Part shown: positions 47,942 through 59,059 of the stretch, piece after piece
Layout of the letters: each line of letters opens with the position of its first letter
Position numbering within the stretch: the stretch's first letter is position 1
NCBI GenBank assembly: GCA_026182355.1
Contig: JAPFBL010000364.1
Location: 248,001 to 312,000 of the forward strand
DNA length: 64,000 bases
Reading direction: 5' to 3'
Source: Hermatobates lingyangjiaoensis
Taxonomy: Eukaryota > Arthropoda > Insecta > Hemiptera > Hermatobatidae
The notes under the pieces: model-generated
Databases searched by the model: none
Seen by the model: the letters and a program-made list of their open reading frames with translations, nothing else
What the model was told of the DNA's origin: nothing
Position numbers and translations under genes: made by a program

Positions 47942-48255
47942 AATTAGCTGCAATTCCCGCAGTTGCGTATGAACTCATAATCAGAACTCATATGTGAGTA
48001 CTTGCGTTGCTCACAATTCCTGCAGTTGTAATATGAACTCATTATCAGCACTCATAAGTGAGTACTCAAGTTGCTCTCAATTCCGGCAGTTGTCATGTGA
48101 ACTCATGAGTAGAATTGAAATATGATCAATCAAGTTGTTTGCAATTACTGCAATTGTGGTATGAACTCATAAGCAGAACTGATATGTTAGCATTCAAGTT
48201 GCCCACAATTCTTGGAGTTGTTGTCAGAACTCATGATCACAGCTCATATACGAGT
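47942..48255. repeat. ~65-bp diverged tandem repeat, ~5 copies
   Basis: Recurrent CACAATTCCTGCAGTTGT and ATGAACTCAT words at about 65-bp spacing, progressively diverged. Shares the AACTCATAT word with the 24-bp minisatellite at 53 kb. Confidence 0.7.
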
Positions 48256-48469
48256 TCTATCCTCAAAATATTCACTTTTTACACTTTTTTTATAACTCAG
48301 AACTGATTTATAAACACACTTGCCTCCCTAGTCTTACATCTCCTTATTAATCTGCCCCATCTTCAACCTTTGCTTTTATCGGTGACGGATAAAATATGTA
48401 TTTTTGCTTATTATGACTAATAATAATATGTTTTGACTCATATATATTTCATTGTTTTTTTAGAATTAA

Positions 48470-49270
48470 TATAAAGAAGAGCACTAAGTGTTCGAAATGC
48501 GCTGTTGTATTTTCTTAAATTTCTTTAACATCCGCTTAACTGTCCTTGAGCTTAAAATATTGAAATACAGGTGAAAATTGATTTAGTTTTGCCTACTTTG
48601 AATAGAAATAAAGGGAAGAAAGTTGCGGGAGGATTAATGGTAGGACAGAAGATAAGCTAAATGAGTGACTAAACGGAGCAGGCTCACCACAAGGGAGACT
48701 AATGACTGCTCAACCTTCTTAGGCGATCAGCCTAATAATAATGCATGAACCGTCGCGCACCCAACTTCCTAACAGCAAATTCATTGTACTTTGCTTTAAC
48801 TTGCTTTGTCTCAGCCAGCAAAGTTATATTGCATTGCCGTCATTCTAACATCATTATGGATTATTACGTGTTATGTGCCTAAAAACATGTGTTTTCCTAA
48901 TCAATGTGAAACTTCTACAGCTATAAATTATTTTTGAAAAAAAAATTACATAGTAAAAACATACTCATAAAATATATAAAAATGGTTATGAAATAAAACA
49001 AATAACAAGATAAAAATCACGAGCTGTTCAAGCATTTATTGAGTGGTGTTTCTTTTTCTTTAGTTTCAAACAGTGTGTAGCTCATTCAGGGTCTCATGAC
49101 TTCCTGAACACTCAACATCACCTTGCTAAGGCATGTGAAACCTGGCAATGAACCCTAAATGTTTGAAATGTGTTTGATAATGTGCGTTCATAAAGTCTTA
49201 ATGTTTCTTCCCCTATTCTAGTCAATGTAAGAATTCTTTGTTGTTTACACATAATTTTACTCTAAGTAAA
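48470..49270. other. family G relic and unannotated intron
   Basis: CACTAAGTGTTCGAAATGCG at 48482-48501 is a G-type relic; the rest is unrecognised. Confidence 0.4.
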
Positions 49271-49278
49271 CATATTAT

Positions 49279-49556
49279 CAGTAGTCCGGAGTTTGATCCC
49301 CACCTGGCCCTCGATTTATTCACGCGGGAAGTGAATAAATCTGAGTACGTCGTCCCTCAGAGAGGACGATAAGCTCTCGGTCCCGAGCCTCTACGGTATC
49401 AGGTACTCGTTAAAGATCCCTACTCGAAATGCACTTGAGTTATGCAAAATTTAATTTGAGTTAGGACTCCCAATGTAGAATCTGTAGAATCACCGATCAA
49501 ACAAAAACCCGGTAATCGGCTGCGGTTATCACCTGCTAGGAGATCAGTTTAAACAA
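49279..49556 (+). mobile_element. tRNA-derived SINE, 5'-truncated
   Basis: It starts inside the head (AGTAGTCCGGAGTTTGATCC), then the body with a short duplicated piece (ATTTGAGTTA near 49455), and the full tail (CCGGTAATCGGCTGCGGTTA to GTTTAAACAA). Confidence 0.85.
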
Positions 49557-49870
49557 CAACAAACATATTATCAACATGGCACAAATTAATTTCTTTACAT
49601 GAAGAAACAGTTTTAACTTTTACGTTTTGCAGACTACAGTTCCTTTCCAGATTAATACTACCGAATAATAATGCAGGTCTCCTAAACAAATGTGAATTAT
49701 ATATTTGAATTTCATAATTTCGTATCATGATCACAACCTATACAACCTCCCTGAAATACAAAAAAATCCTCAAAATAAATGTCATAATTTGTTGCATGTT
49801 TACATAAACTTTTCTTTTAAAATATTTCACTTTTTAAGGATAAATTTGATAAGTATATTAGAATTACCAA

Positions 49871-50426
49871 GTGTGATCAACAAGTGAGGAACTTTTGGAT
49901 TTTCGCGCGCTCTGTACACTCTAGTTCCAAAACCTTTTGTTGTTGTGTTGCTACACTCGTCACGATCATATCTTCCCTGTTTTGACCACATTGCATGTGT
50001 TGTTGTTATGTGAAAGGCTAGACGAGGTTAGACGCTTGTTTACGTGCTTAGGATTTTCACTGTTGGAAAATAATAGGGCAGAGAGTTTGTATTAATATTT
50101 GATAAAAAATGATATTAAGTGCTTAAAAGCTCTTGAAATGTTGACTTTGGGGTATGGTGAGTCAACTTTGGGGTATGGTGAGCAAAAAGAAAAAAAAAGG
50201 TTTTTAAGTGGTCAACCTTATAAGTTATTCCACAGGTCATTTATTTTTTAACAACAAACATCGCGGAACACGGAAACACGAAAATATTGCATGGCTTTCA
50301 CATGAATACAACACATGCTATAATGTCAAGATTGTGAACATATGTTTGTGACGAGGGTACCAACAGAAAAAATTTGATGTACAGAGCGCGAGGAATTCAA
50401 ACAGTGTTCTTACTCTTTGATCACAC
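49871..50426. mobile_element. MITE with long terminal inverted repeats (TGATCAA ends)
   Basis: The left end GTGTGATCAACAAGTGAGGA and the inverse of the right end (GTGTGATCAAAGAGTAAGAA) align for ~100 bp with gaps, including CGCGCTCTGTAC and a CTCGTCACGATCATAT-like block. The centre has a tandem GACTTTGGGGTATGGTGA pair. No transposase. Ends about 120 bp before the third channel exon. Other copies: 2880-3229 (partial) and 58655-59059. Confidence 0.8.
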
Positions 50427-50545
50427 CTCTTATGTGCTTTGGGTGCGATATGATGTTGTCACCAATAAAATGTGCTTGTACCTAATACTTGTATAAATAG
50501 AAGATATTGGTAATGGTTGGTAATGGCTGTTGTTTACTTTTGCAG

Positions 50546-50643
50546 GATCTTCGAGTACGTCCTCAACGTGGAGAACATGAATCTAACGCCTATAAGGACG
50601 ATAAGAGTTCTTCGTCCTCTGCGGGCCATCAACAGGATACCCA
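50546..50643 (+). CDS. Ca-alpha1T: T-type calcium channel alpha1 exon, domain I S3-S4 voltage sensor
   Basis: Third channel exon. One base completes the Gly codon, then [16 protein letters not shown] (end of IS3 and the short S3-S4 loop) and [16 protein letters not shown], the IS4 voltage sensor with regularly spaced arginines. The LRPLRAINR motif is diagnostic for domain I of Cav3 rather than Cav1/2 or sodium channels. The acceptor is TTTTGCAG ending at 50545, the donor is GTGAGT at 50644, and one base (A) is left over, as expected for the Ser codon that starts the next exon in the family. That next exon (S4-S5 linker and S5) was not found in the remaining 13 kb, so the third intron probably runs past the window. 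Confidence 0.96.
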
Positions 50644-50924
50644 GTGAGTTATCACTCAAGAGCACTTATAATATAGACTCATAAACACTCATTTTGTCGC
50701 ATCCTAGAGATTTTTTTCTTGTAGAAAAAAATGCGTTCAAAATTATATATGTTCCGTATATATCACTTACTAGAAGACGTGTCCGTCTTTGACGGTATGA
50801 TACAAAAATTCAGAGATGATACAGTGCATTCCAAAATTGTATTACAAACTAGCATGCGTGCCCGTCTTTTACGGTATTATACAAAATGACAAGTATATTT
50901 TGATATACATATATATTGATAAAA

Positions 50925-51200
50925 AGATTTCACATAAACACATGAAATAACAATCAATGATCAAACCACAATAAGAAATGGGAAAACAAGACTAAGATCT
51001 TTCAACCGTTACAAGCGGTCTTCGTCAGAGTAAAAACCCAACTGAAGTTGAATATGCACAACTGACTATATGAACTTATATATGAACAACTGAACTGAAC
51101 AACTCAAGTTGGGTTTTTGACTCTGTTTAAGACCGCTTGTTACGGTTGAAAGATCTTAGTATTGTTTTCCCATTTCTTATTGTGGTTTGATCATATATAT
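50925..51200. mobile_element. TA-flanked hairpin element, family A
   Basis: The left arm starts with the tail (AAAAGATTTCACATAAACAC), then the intact minus core at 50990-51031. The right arm ends TGGTTTGATCA at (TA)n without a tail and has a broken core (CTGTTTA). It lies ~280 bp after the third exon's donor. Confidence 0.8.
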
Positions 51201-51239
51201 ATATTGATGTACATATTTTGACATCTAAACATACATTGA

Positions 51240-51560
51240 TGATACATTTTATTCAAAAATATTATTTCAAATTATAGAATAGTAGAAAATATCATTATCA
51301 CTACAGCCCATAACTGCCATTAGATCTGGAGTTTCTTTTATATATTGCATCTTAAAGAAAGGTTTTATCTCGACATTGTTTAGAACTGACTCATTTCAAG
51401 TTATCTATACGTTTTATACATTAGAGAAACCAATCCACTCTTAGAAAAATTTCTGTCTGTTTGTCCAAAAATTTTGTGACAAGTAAACTCCTCAGCCGCC
51501 ATAAGTTATACCAACTGAAACTTCGACAACAGATTTTTATATGTCTAACTTAAAAGCTTA
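51240..51560. repeat. dispersed repeats W and X, copy 3
   Basis: 51255-51345 is inverted W (TAGATCTGGAGTTTCTTTTA) and 51365-51560 is direct X (TTTAGAACTGACTCATTTCA). Confidence 0.6.
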
Positions 51561-52970
51561 GATTTGAATGGATAAGAAATTCATCGTAAAAGCAAATTTA
51601 TGGAATTTGAGTTGAAATAGAGTGAAAGTTAATAATATATATATAACGAAAATGTAGTTGAGATAATAAAGCATTATTATATAAGTTATTATAATTAAGA
51701 TGTCTGCTTTTCATATGGGTTTTCCGGTTCAAGGTACTATAGGTCAGTGAGGGTAGTAATATTGAAGAAATAAGAAGTAATAACTTTTGATAGAAAATTG
51801 TTTTATATACCAACATAGAGAAATAGAAAATGTTGAAGGTGAGAATAAATTAGAATATAGATAGTGATACATCAGCACTGAGATATGTTGCGAAAGAATA
51901 TTTACTTTAATAAAAGAATGTGCAATGATATGAGAGAGCATTTAGTTTTATATGAATGCATTTCAACTTAGAAACAATATTTAGTTTATAAAATAACTTC
52001 TGGTTTTCAGAGATGGATTTAATTTCATGAAAAAGCATAAGGTCTAATGAAAAAACTTTCAGTCCTTTAAGTTGAATTTAATCTTATGAAAAAAAAAAAA
52101 ACTAAATGTAGTCAGGGTAAAGGATTTCGTTATATGAAAAGGCATATGATTTCGTTTAATCTTGCATTTAGTTTTCCGAAACTATTAATTATTTAGATAT
52201 TTAATTTATTAAAATTAATATCTAAAATATTCAAGTTTTTTTACATTATTATCTAAATTTTCAAAAATATCAGTCAGTCTTATAAGAGTATTTGATTTTT
52301 AAAGATTATTTATATAATTAATTTTTTAATTCATTAAAATAAATATCTAAAATTTTTAAATTTTTTTATCTAAATTGTTAAAAGAAATTAATAAAATTAG
52401 TTTTTGATAAATAGAGATTATTTATCTTGTATTTAGTTTTTTTTTAAAAAAATACAATCTTTTGAAAGATTTTTTGATCTTTAAAGATCTCTTTAGACAT
52501 AAGATACATTATTTTATCCAAATTTAGTCATCTAGTATTATACAAGAACATCTAATTTTAAGAAATATTATTTAGTGTTAGACCAAACAATTTAATATTA
52601 TGATATAATTACTTGTTTGTTACCTTTTTGAAGTACACATAATGAATTTTTTTTGAAGTTTTTCTTGTTGGTAATGAGAATTTCTCCTCTGGCCATCTAG
52701 ACATGTCTAGATGGTATTTAAGGTGACAATGTTCAGAGACAATATTCGGCATATTCCCTTTTTAAGCTTATTTGTTTATTTGACAATCCAGGAGATGAGG
52801 GTGAGACCAAGCCTTTTGAATGCCTTAGACTCAGTTATAGTGACATCTGTGTTCTACTTTTTTTATGATCTTTGGTTTTATAGTTGACCTTAGTAAGCCG
52901 GATTAAGTTCATGTACCACTCTCACTATAAGCGTAGTGGGCACCATTGTGAGCATAAAAGTTGACTGACT
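51561..52970. other. AT-rich intron with recurring ATTTAGTTT words
   Basis: 51940-52620 contains many dispersed variants of ATTTAGTTTTA and ATCTAAAATTTT, possibly an ancient decayed tandem repeat. No gene. Confidence 0.45.
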
Positions 52971-52977
52971 TATGCTA

Positions 52978-54185
52978 CTAACCAGAACTCATATTATACT
53001 AACTTCTAGAACTCATATCATTCAAACTTACAGAACTCATATTATACTAACATCCAGAACTCATATTATACTAACTTCTAGAACTCATATCATTCAAACT
53101 TACAGAACTCATATTATACTAACATCCAGAACTCATAGTATACTAACTTCTAGAACTCATATCATTCAAACTTACAGAACTCATATTATACTAATTTACA
53201 GAACTCATATCACTCTAACTACCAAACTCATATTATATACACAAGTTCATAGTATACTGACTTACAGAACTCATATCACTCTAACTTCCATACTCATATT
53301 ATATTATACTAACTTCCAAATTCATATTATATATACAAGCTCATAGTATACTGACTTCCAGAACTCATAGTATACTGACTTATAGAACTCATATTATATT
53401 ATATTATTCTAACTTCTGGAACTGATATTATATTGACATACAGAACTGATGTATAGTGACTTACAGAACTCATATTATATTATACTAACTTACAGAACTC
53501 ATATTATATTAGTCTAACTTGCAGAACTCATATCACTCTAACTTCCAAACTCATATTATATACACAAGCTCATAGTATACTGATTTACAGAACTCATATC
53601 ACTCTAACTTCCATACTTATATTATATTATACTAACTTCCAGAATTCATATTATATTATATTATTCTAACTTCCAGAAATCATAGTATACTGACTTCCAG
53701 AAGTCATATCACTCTAACTTCCAAACTCATATTATATATACAAGCTCATAGTATACTGACTTCCAGAAATCATAGTATACTGACTTACAGAACTCATATT
53801 ATATTATTCTAACTTCTGGAACTAATATTATATTGACATACAGAACTGATATATACTGACTTTCAGAACTCATATTATACTTACTTCCAGAACTGATGTT
53901 ATACTAACTTACAGAACTCATATTATATTATATTATTCTAACTTCCAGAACTCATATCACTCTAACTTCCAAACTCATATTATATATATAAGCTCATAGT
54001 ATACTGACTTCCAGAACTCATATAACTGTAACTTACAGACCTCATATTATACTAACTTTCAGAACTTGTATTATACTGACTTACAAAACTCATATATACT
54101 GATTTACAGAATCCTTATATACTGACTTCCAGAACTCATCCTATACTAACTTACAGAACTCATATTATACTGACTTCCAGAACTC
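52978..54185. repeat. 24-bp minisatellite and diverged derivatives
   Basis: About 1.2 kb built on CAGAACTCATATTATACTAA plus CTTA or CTTC (24 bp), regular at the left and increasingly diverged, with indels and larger rearranged blocks, to the right. The 124-codon frame at 52972 is an artefact of the period being divisible by three. Confidence 0.9.
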
Positions 54186-54192
54186 ATATTAC

Positions 54193-54518
54193 AACCAGAA
54201 TAGGTTTGAGTTAGGTTACGGTGGCAGTCCCACAAGAGAATACAAATAGGCCGAACGTTAGTTCTTTGTGGTACTAAACAGAAAAGATTGATTCTACATT
54301 GAGAGTGCTAAATTTCGCCTAACTCAAGTGTATTTAGAATAAAGATCATTAAAGAAAACCTGACATCATACAGGCTCATGACCAACAGTATAACAGACGA
54401 CATACTCAGATTGATTAACTTTACACGTGAGTAAATCGATGACTAAAGGAGGTATTGAACCCTGGATCTAACTGTCCAAAGGCAAGCGCATTGCCACTGG
54501 GCTAACCTGGCCTCTAGA
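54193..54518 (-). mobile_element. tRNA-derived SINE with long 3' tail, directly after the minisatellite
   Basis: Inverse of the tailed subfamily at 37143-37482 (tail GAGTTAGGTTACGGTGGCAG on plus). Its 3' tail end touches the end of the 24-bp array. Confidence 0.8.
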
Positions 54519-55149
54519 AAAGGTTTTAAAATGGCATTAAATATAACATCTATTGAGTGCTTATTATTTTGTAATAAGGAGCTTTTCAAAGAGAATATTT
54601 CTAATAAAGACTCATTAATGTTTTAGTAAAAAGAAAACAAATATTCAATATTATGATCTTCGATGTTTTTGTCAGAACTATATTATTTGGTTTGTTCGTT
54701 TTTTTTTTCTTATTAAAGACAAAAGAACACAAAAGGCTGACTTGAAGCTCATTAGAGAATGGAATATAAAGAATATTTGTTACTAAAGAAAAATACATCT
54801 GATTTACGAAGAAAAAAGAGAAGTAAGAAGAACTGCTGGGGGCCAAATAGGGTGAGATAATTGTATTGAAGAAAGCTGGTTGAAATGTAGCCGTTATCAA
54901 TTGCGCAATGGTGCCATTTCCAAATAGGCATTTCCTTTAAGCCTTCAGCAAAACGACTCCTTCAACTAATTCCAGTATCCCCGGCCTCCCTTATGTAATT
55001 ATTTTATTTCCAAAGCAATGATCTGTTTTCCAAAAATAAGGGAGATATACACTATTAGTTAACTAGATTGAGTGACTGAAAAAAAAAGATGAAGAAATGT
55101 CCTTGGAATGATCAGATTCACATCTTTTGTAACTAACGAACGACAAATC
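54519..55149. other. non-coding, nothing recognised
   Basis: AT-rich DNA; the minus-strand frame at 54601-54900 has no motif. Confidence 0.5.
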
Positions 55150-55690
55150 ATTCCACCGACAGTACCCAGGTTGTAATAAGCGGTCTTCTTAGGGTCCTCA
55201 CTTGTGGGAGGACCACAGGTGCACTTGTGGGAGGTTCCCATTATTTAGCGCTTTTGGACCCTCTGCGCTTCCGGAGGATGGTCTGTGGACTTCCTTCTCC
55301 TTACAGGGGAAAATCCCTGAAACTCTATCGGTAGTATTTTGTCCACTCCTGCAGAGCACCGCATACCGGAGTAAGGCTATTTACTCAGGGGGGTCGCCTG
55401 GTGCCCTTGAGGCTCCGTTTATAATACAGAAACCCATGTATCATCCATCCTTCGCACAGATCGCATAACACCTTAGATTAGGGCTGGGATAAAAGGAGGG
55501 GATTTGGGATTAGGAAGGTTGGGAAACGAAGGTGGTCAGGCCCAGCCCCTAATCACCTTCTCCTCGTCTTTCGTTTGACCCTGCGTATAGCAGGTTAACA
55601 GGGTAGCCTCGTGAAGGCCGAAAGTCGGAGTTGAGTGTTGGAGGCTATTAGAGGCGCTTAATCACTCCATTACTACCCCTCATGCTTATT
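55150..55690. other. GC-rich block, possible retrotransposon UTR
   Basis: Markedly GC-rich compared with its flanks (GGAGGACCACAGGTGCACTT, CGGAGTAAGGCTATTTACTC). An 88-codon frame at 55202-55468 has no recognisable domain. Similar in character, but not obviously in sequence, to 42960-43700. Confidence 0.4.
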
Positions 55691-56002
55691 TAATAATATT
55701 ATATTTTTAACACCATTACACCTCACCAGGAAAATAGAATATTAACTACCACAATATATATTAACCAAAAATTTACCTTATGAGTTTTGTGGGCTCAACA
55801 AATTTGTCAAACTGAATCAAAATGGTTTTTTCTATTATAATATTAAAGAAAACATCTTTTAATTTCTTTGAAAACAGTTATTCAGTGTATTAGTTATACC
55901 TATTTATAAAGTTATAGTTACACCTATGTAGCAAAGTTGAGTGTAGGGCCAATCCAGATTTTTCTTAAATGTTATGATTTTAGAAACATATTTGAACATG
56001 AA

Positions 56003-57640
56003 ATCACTGTTGGGGTGATGAATTATGATGATCTCTATAACCATTTTGAAGCTATTACCTCTCAAATCACCGTCGGGGTGATGAATTATGATGATCTCTA
56101 TAACCATTTTGAAACTATTATCTCTCAAATCACTGTCGGGGTGATGAATTATGATGATCTCTATAACCACTTTGAAGCTATTATCTCTCAAATCACTGTC
56201 GGGGTGATGAATTATCATGATCTCTATAACCACTTTGAAGCTATTATCTCTCAAATCACTGTCGGGGTGATGAATTATGATGATCTCTATAACCACTTTG
56301 AAGCTATTATCTCTCAAATCACTGTCGGGGTGATGAATTATGATGATCTCTATAACCACTTTGAAGCTATTACCTCTCAAATCACCGTCGGGGTGATGAA
56401 TTATGATGATCTCTATAACCATTTTGAAGCTATTATCTCTCAAATCACTGTCGGGGTGATGAATTATGATGATCTCTATAACCACTTTGAAGCTATTATC
56501 TCTCAAATCACTGTCGGGGTGATGAATTATGATGATCTCTATAACCATTTTGAAGCTATTATCTCTCAAATCACTGTCGGGGTGATGAATTATGATGATC
56601 TCTATAACCATTTTGAAGCTATTACCTCTCAAATCACCGTCGGGGTGATGAATTATGATGATCTCTATAACCATTTTGAAGCTATTATCTCTCAAATCAC
56701 TGTCGGGGTGATGAATTATGATGATCTCTATAACCATTTTGAAGCTATTATCTCTCAAATCACTGTCGGGGTGATGAATTATGATGATCTCTATAACCAT
56801 TTTGAAGCTATTACCTCTCAAATCACCGTCGGGGTGATGAATTATGATGATCTCTATAACCATTTTGAAACTATTATCTCTCAAATCACTGTCGGGGTGA
56901 TGAATTATGATGATCTCTATAACCACTTTGAAGCTATTATCTCTCAAATCACTGTCGGGGTGATGAATTATGATGATCTCTATAACCACTTTGAAGCTAT
57001 TATCTCTCAAATCACTGTCGGGGTGATGAATTATGATGATCTCTATAACCACTTTGAAGCTATTATCTCTCAAATCACTGTCGGGGTGATGAATTATGAT
57101 GATCTCTATAACCACTTTGAAGCTATTACCTCTCAAATCACCGTCGGGGTGATGAATTATGATGATCTCTATAACCATTTTGAAGCTATTATCTCTCAAA
57201 TCACTGTCGGGGTGATGAATTATGATGATCTCTATAACCACTTTGAAGCTATTATCTCTCAAATCACTGTCGGGGTGATGAATTATGATGATCTCTATAA
57301 CCATTTTGAAGCTATTATCTCTCAAATCACTGTCGGGGTGATGAATTATGATGATCTCTATAACCATTTTGAAGCTATTACCTCTCAAATCACCGTCGGG
57401 GTGATGAATTATGATGATCTCTATAACCATTTTGAAGCTATTATCTCTCAAATCACTGTCGGGGTGATGAATTATGATGATCTCTATAACCACTTTGAAG
57501 CTATTATCTCTCAAATCACTGTCGGGGTGATGAATTATGATGATCTCTATAACCACTTTGAAGCTATTATCTCTCAAATCACTGTCGGGGTGATGAATTA
57601 TGATGATCTCTATAACCATTTTGAAGCTATTATCTCTCAA
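56003..57640. repeat. 63-bp minisatellite, 26 copies, 12-unit higher-order repeat
   Basis: Exactly 26 head-to-tail 63-bp units starting ATCACTGTCGGGGTGATGAA. Variant units (ACC CTC in place of ATC TC, GAAACT for GAAGCT, CAC for CAT) fall at the same places in units 1-12 (56003-56758) and 13-24 (56759-57514), so a 756-bp block was duplicated. Because 63 is divisible by three, both strands stay open (587 codons plus, 582 minus). Translation of plus gives ITVGVMNYDDLYNHFEAIIS per unit. Confidence 0.95.
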
Positions 57641-57651
57641 ATTATATACCA

Positions 57652-57886
57652 AAGGACCAGGGTAGCCCAGTGGTTTGCATGCTCACCTCTGGACTGGTAG
57701 ATCCCGGCTCGATTCTTACTCAGACCTCGACTTCTTCAGAGTACGTTCTGAGTACGTCGTCCCTCAGAGAGGACGTTAAGCCATCGGCCCCGAGCCTGCG
57801 CGTTGTAAGGTAATTGCAAAGGACATATTTACCTACTCTAAATACACTTGAGCTAGGAAAATTTAGGACTCTCAATGTGGCTCTCC
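57652..57886 (+). mobile_element. tRNA-derived SINE abutting the 63-bp array
   Basis: Head CAGGGTAGCCCAGTGGTTTG and body; starts ~12 bp after the last 63-bp unit. Confidence 0.8.
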
Positions 57887-58142
57887 CATTATTAGTAATG
57901 ACGCCATATTAATATTTGACACCACTTGAGACAACTTTGGAGACTTGTGGTAATATTGAAAAATGCTTGGATGAAAGTGATTTCATTGAATGAATGAATA
58001 ATATTGAAAAGTTCATAACGAGATACTTTATTCGGTGAACACTGAGAATCTTAAAGTTTTAATTATTTGTTTGATTTGTTATACACAAGGTTATTGAATA
58101 TGTTTAGATTGAGTAGATGAAAACTTCTGGTATCTATGGTTA
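57887..58142. other. non-coding, nothing recognised
   Basis: Short AT-rich spacer between two SINEs. Confidence 0.5.
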
Positions 58143-58346
58143 GCGTAGCCCAGTGGCTTGCGCATTCACCTTAGAGCTAGTATACCCCAGGTTCCATTCT
58201 CACTCTGACCCACGGTTTTACGCTGCAGGTAGAAAAATCAGAGCACATCATCCCTCATAGACATTTAAGATTTACTTTTTAAAGAACACTACTCGAAATA
58301 AACTTGAGTTAGGCAAAATTTAGGACTCCCAGTATAGAATCAACCA
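58143..58346 (+). mobile_element. tRNA-derived SINE, diverged
   Basis: Head GCGTAGCCCAGTGGCTTGCG and the end GGCAAAATTTAGGACTCCCA are clear; the middle has deletions. Confidence 0.75.
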
Positions 58347-58654
58347 AGTACTTTTAGCTGTCCCATTACAAAAATGGGTGTCAAATAATAAATAAAAGAC
58401 ACTTTCTGCCCCTGCAGCAGAACTATATTTAATCCTATAAATTTCAAAAGCAAACAGTATTATACTTCATAAAATATTCAAACTTCTTTGAGAAATCTAA
58501 ACAAAATTTTACTAAAGTAATTATGTCACCTACACTAATTAAAACGAAGGTAGCAGGAAATAAGTTGGCATATTGCTATGTTTTACGTTAAGTTGTACCC
58601 ATGGACGTAGTACACTATTAGAAGTTTATCCATTTCAAGTTCTTTTTTTCAGAC

Positions 58655-59059
58655 AAGGTGTTATAAAAATGTAAAGACACTTTGAATTTCTCTTACTCTG
58701 TACACTCAAATATCAAAACTTTTTCTTGTTGTGTTGGTACACAAGACACGATCATATGTTCGAGTTTTGACTATAAGCATGTGTTGTTTGCTCTGTATCA
58801 AACTATATGGCTGTATGGTTAGTAAATAGCAACATGAGCAAATAAAATGTTTATCAGTGGTATAATTAATTATATTTAACAGCAAAAATACACCGAGCAC
58901 GCAAACACTAGTCTAACCTTTATGTACCTTACAAAAAAACAACACATGATATGTAATAAAACCTGTAAACATATTATGGTGATGAGTGAACAGACACAAC
59001 AACAAACAATTTTAGAATTTTATTCAAAAAGAAATGTCAATACTTTTTGATTACACATT
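58655..59059. mobile_element. MITE, TGATCAA family, diverged copy
   Basis: CTCTTACTCTGTACACTCAA and GTTGTGTTGGTACACAAGAC at the left and CAACAACAAACA to TTTTTGATTACACATTG at the right match the element at 49871-50426. Internally deleted and more diverged. Confidence 0.65.

Noticed and set aside
52972..53346. 124-codon repetitive open frame
   Set aside because: Product of the 24-bp minisatellite; the repeat loses frame where it diverges.
55904..57700. 582- and 587-codon open frames on both strands as protein genes
   Set aside because: Both are the same 63-bp tandem array read in opposite directions. There is no start context, signal or domain, and openness follows from the 63-bp period.
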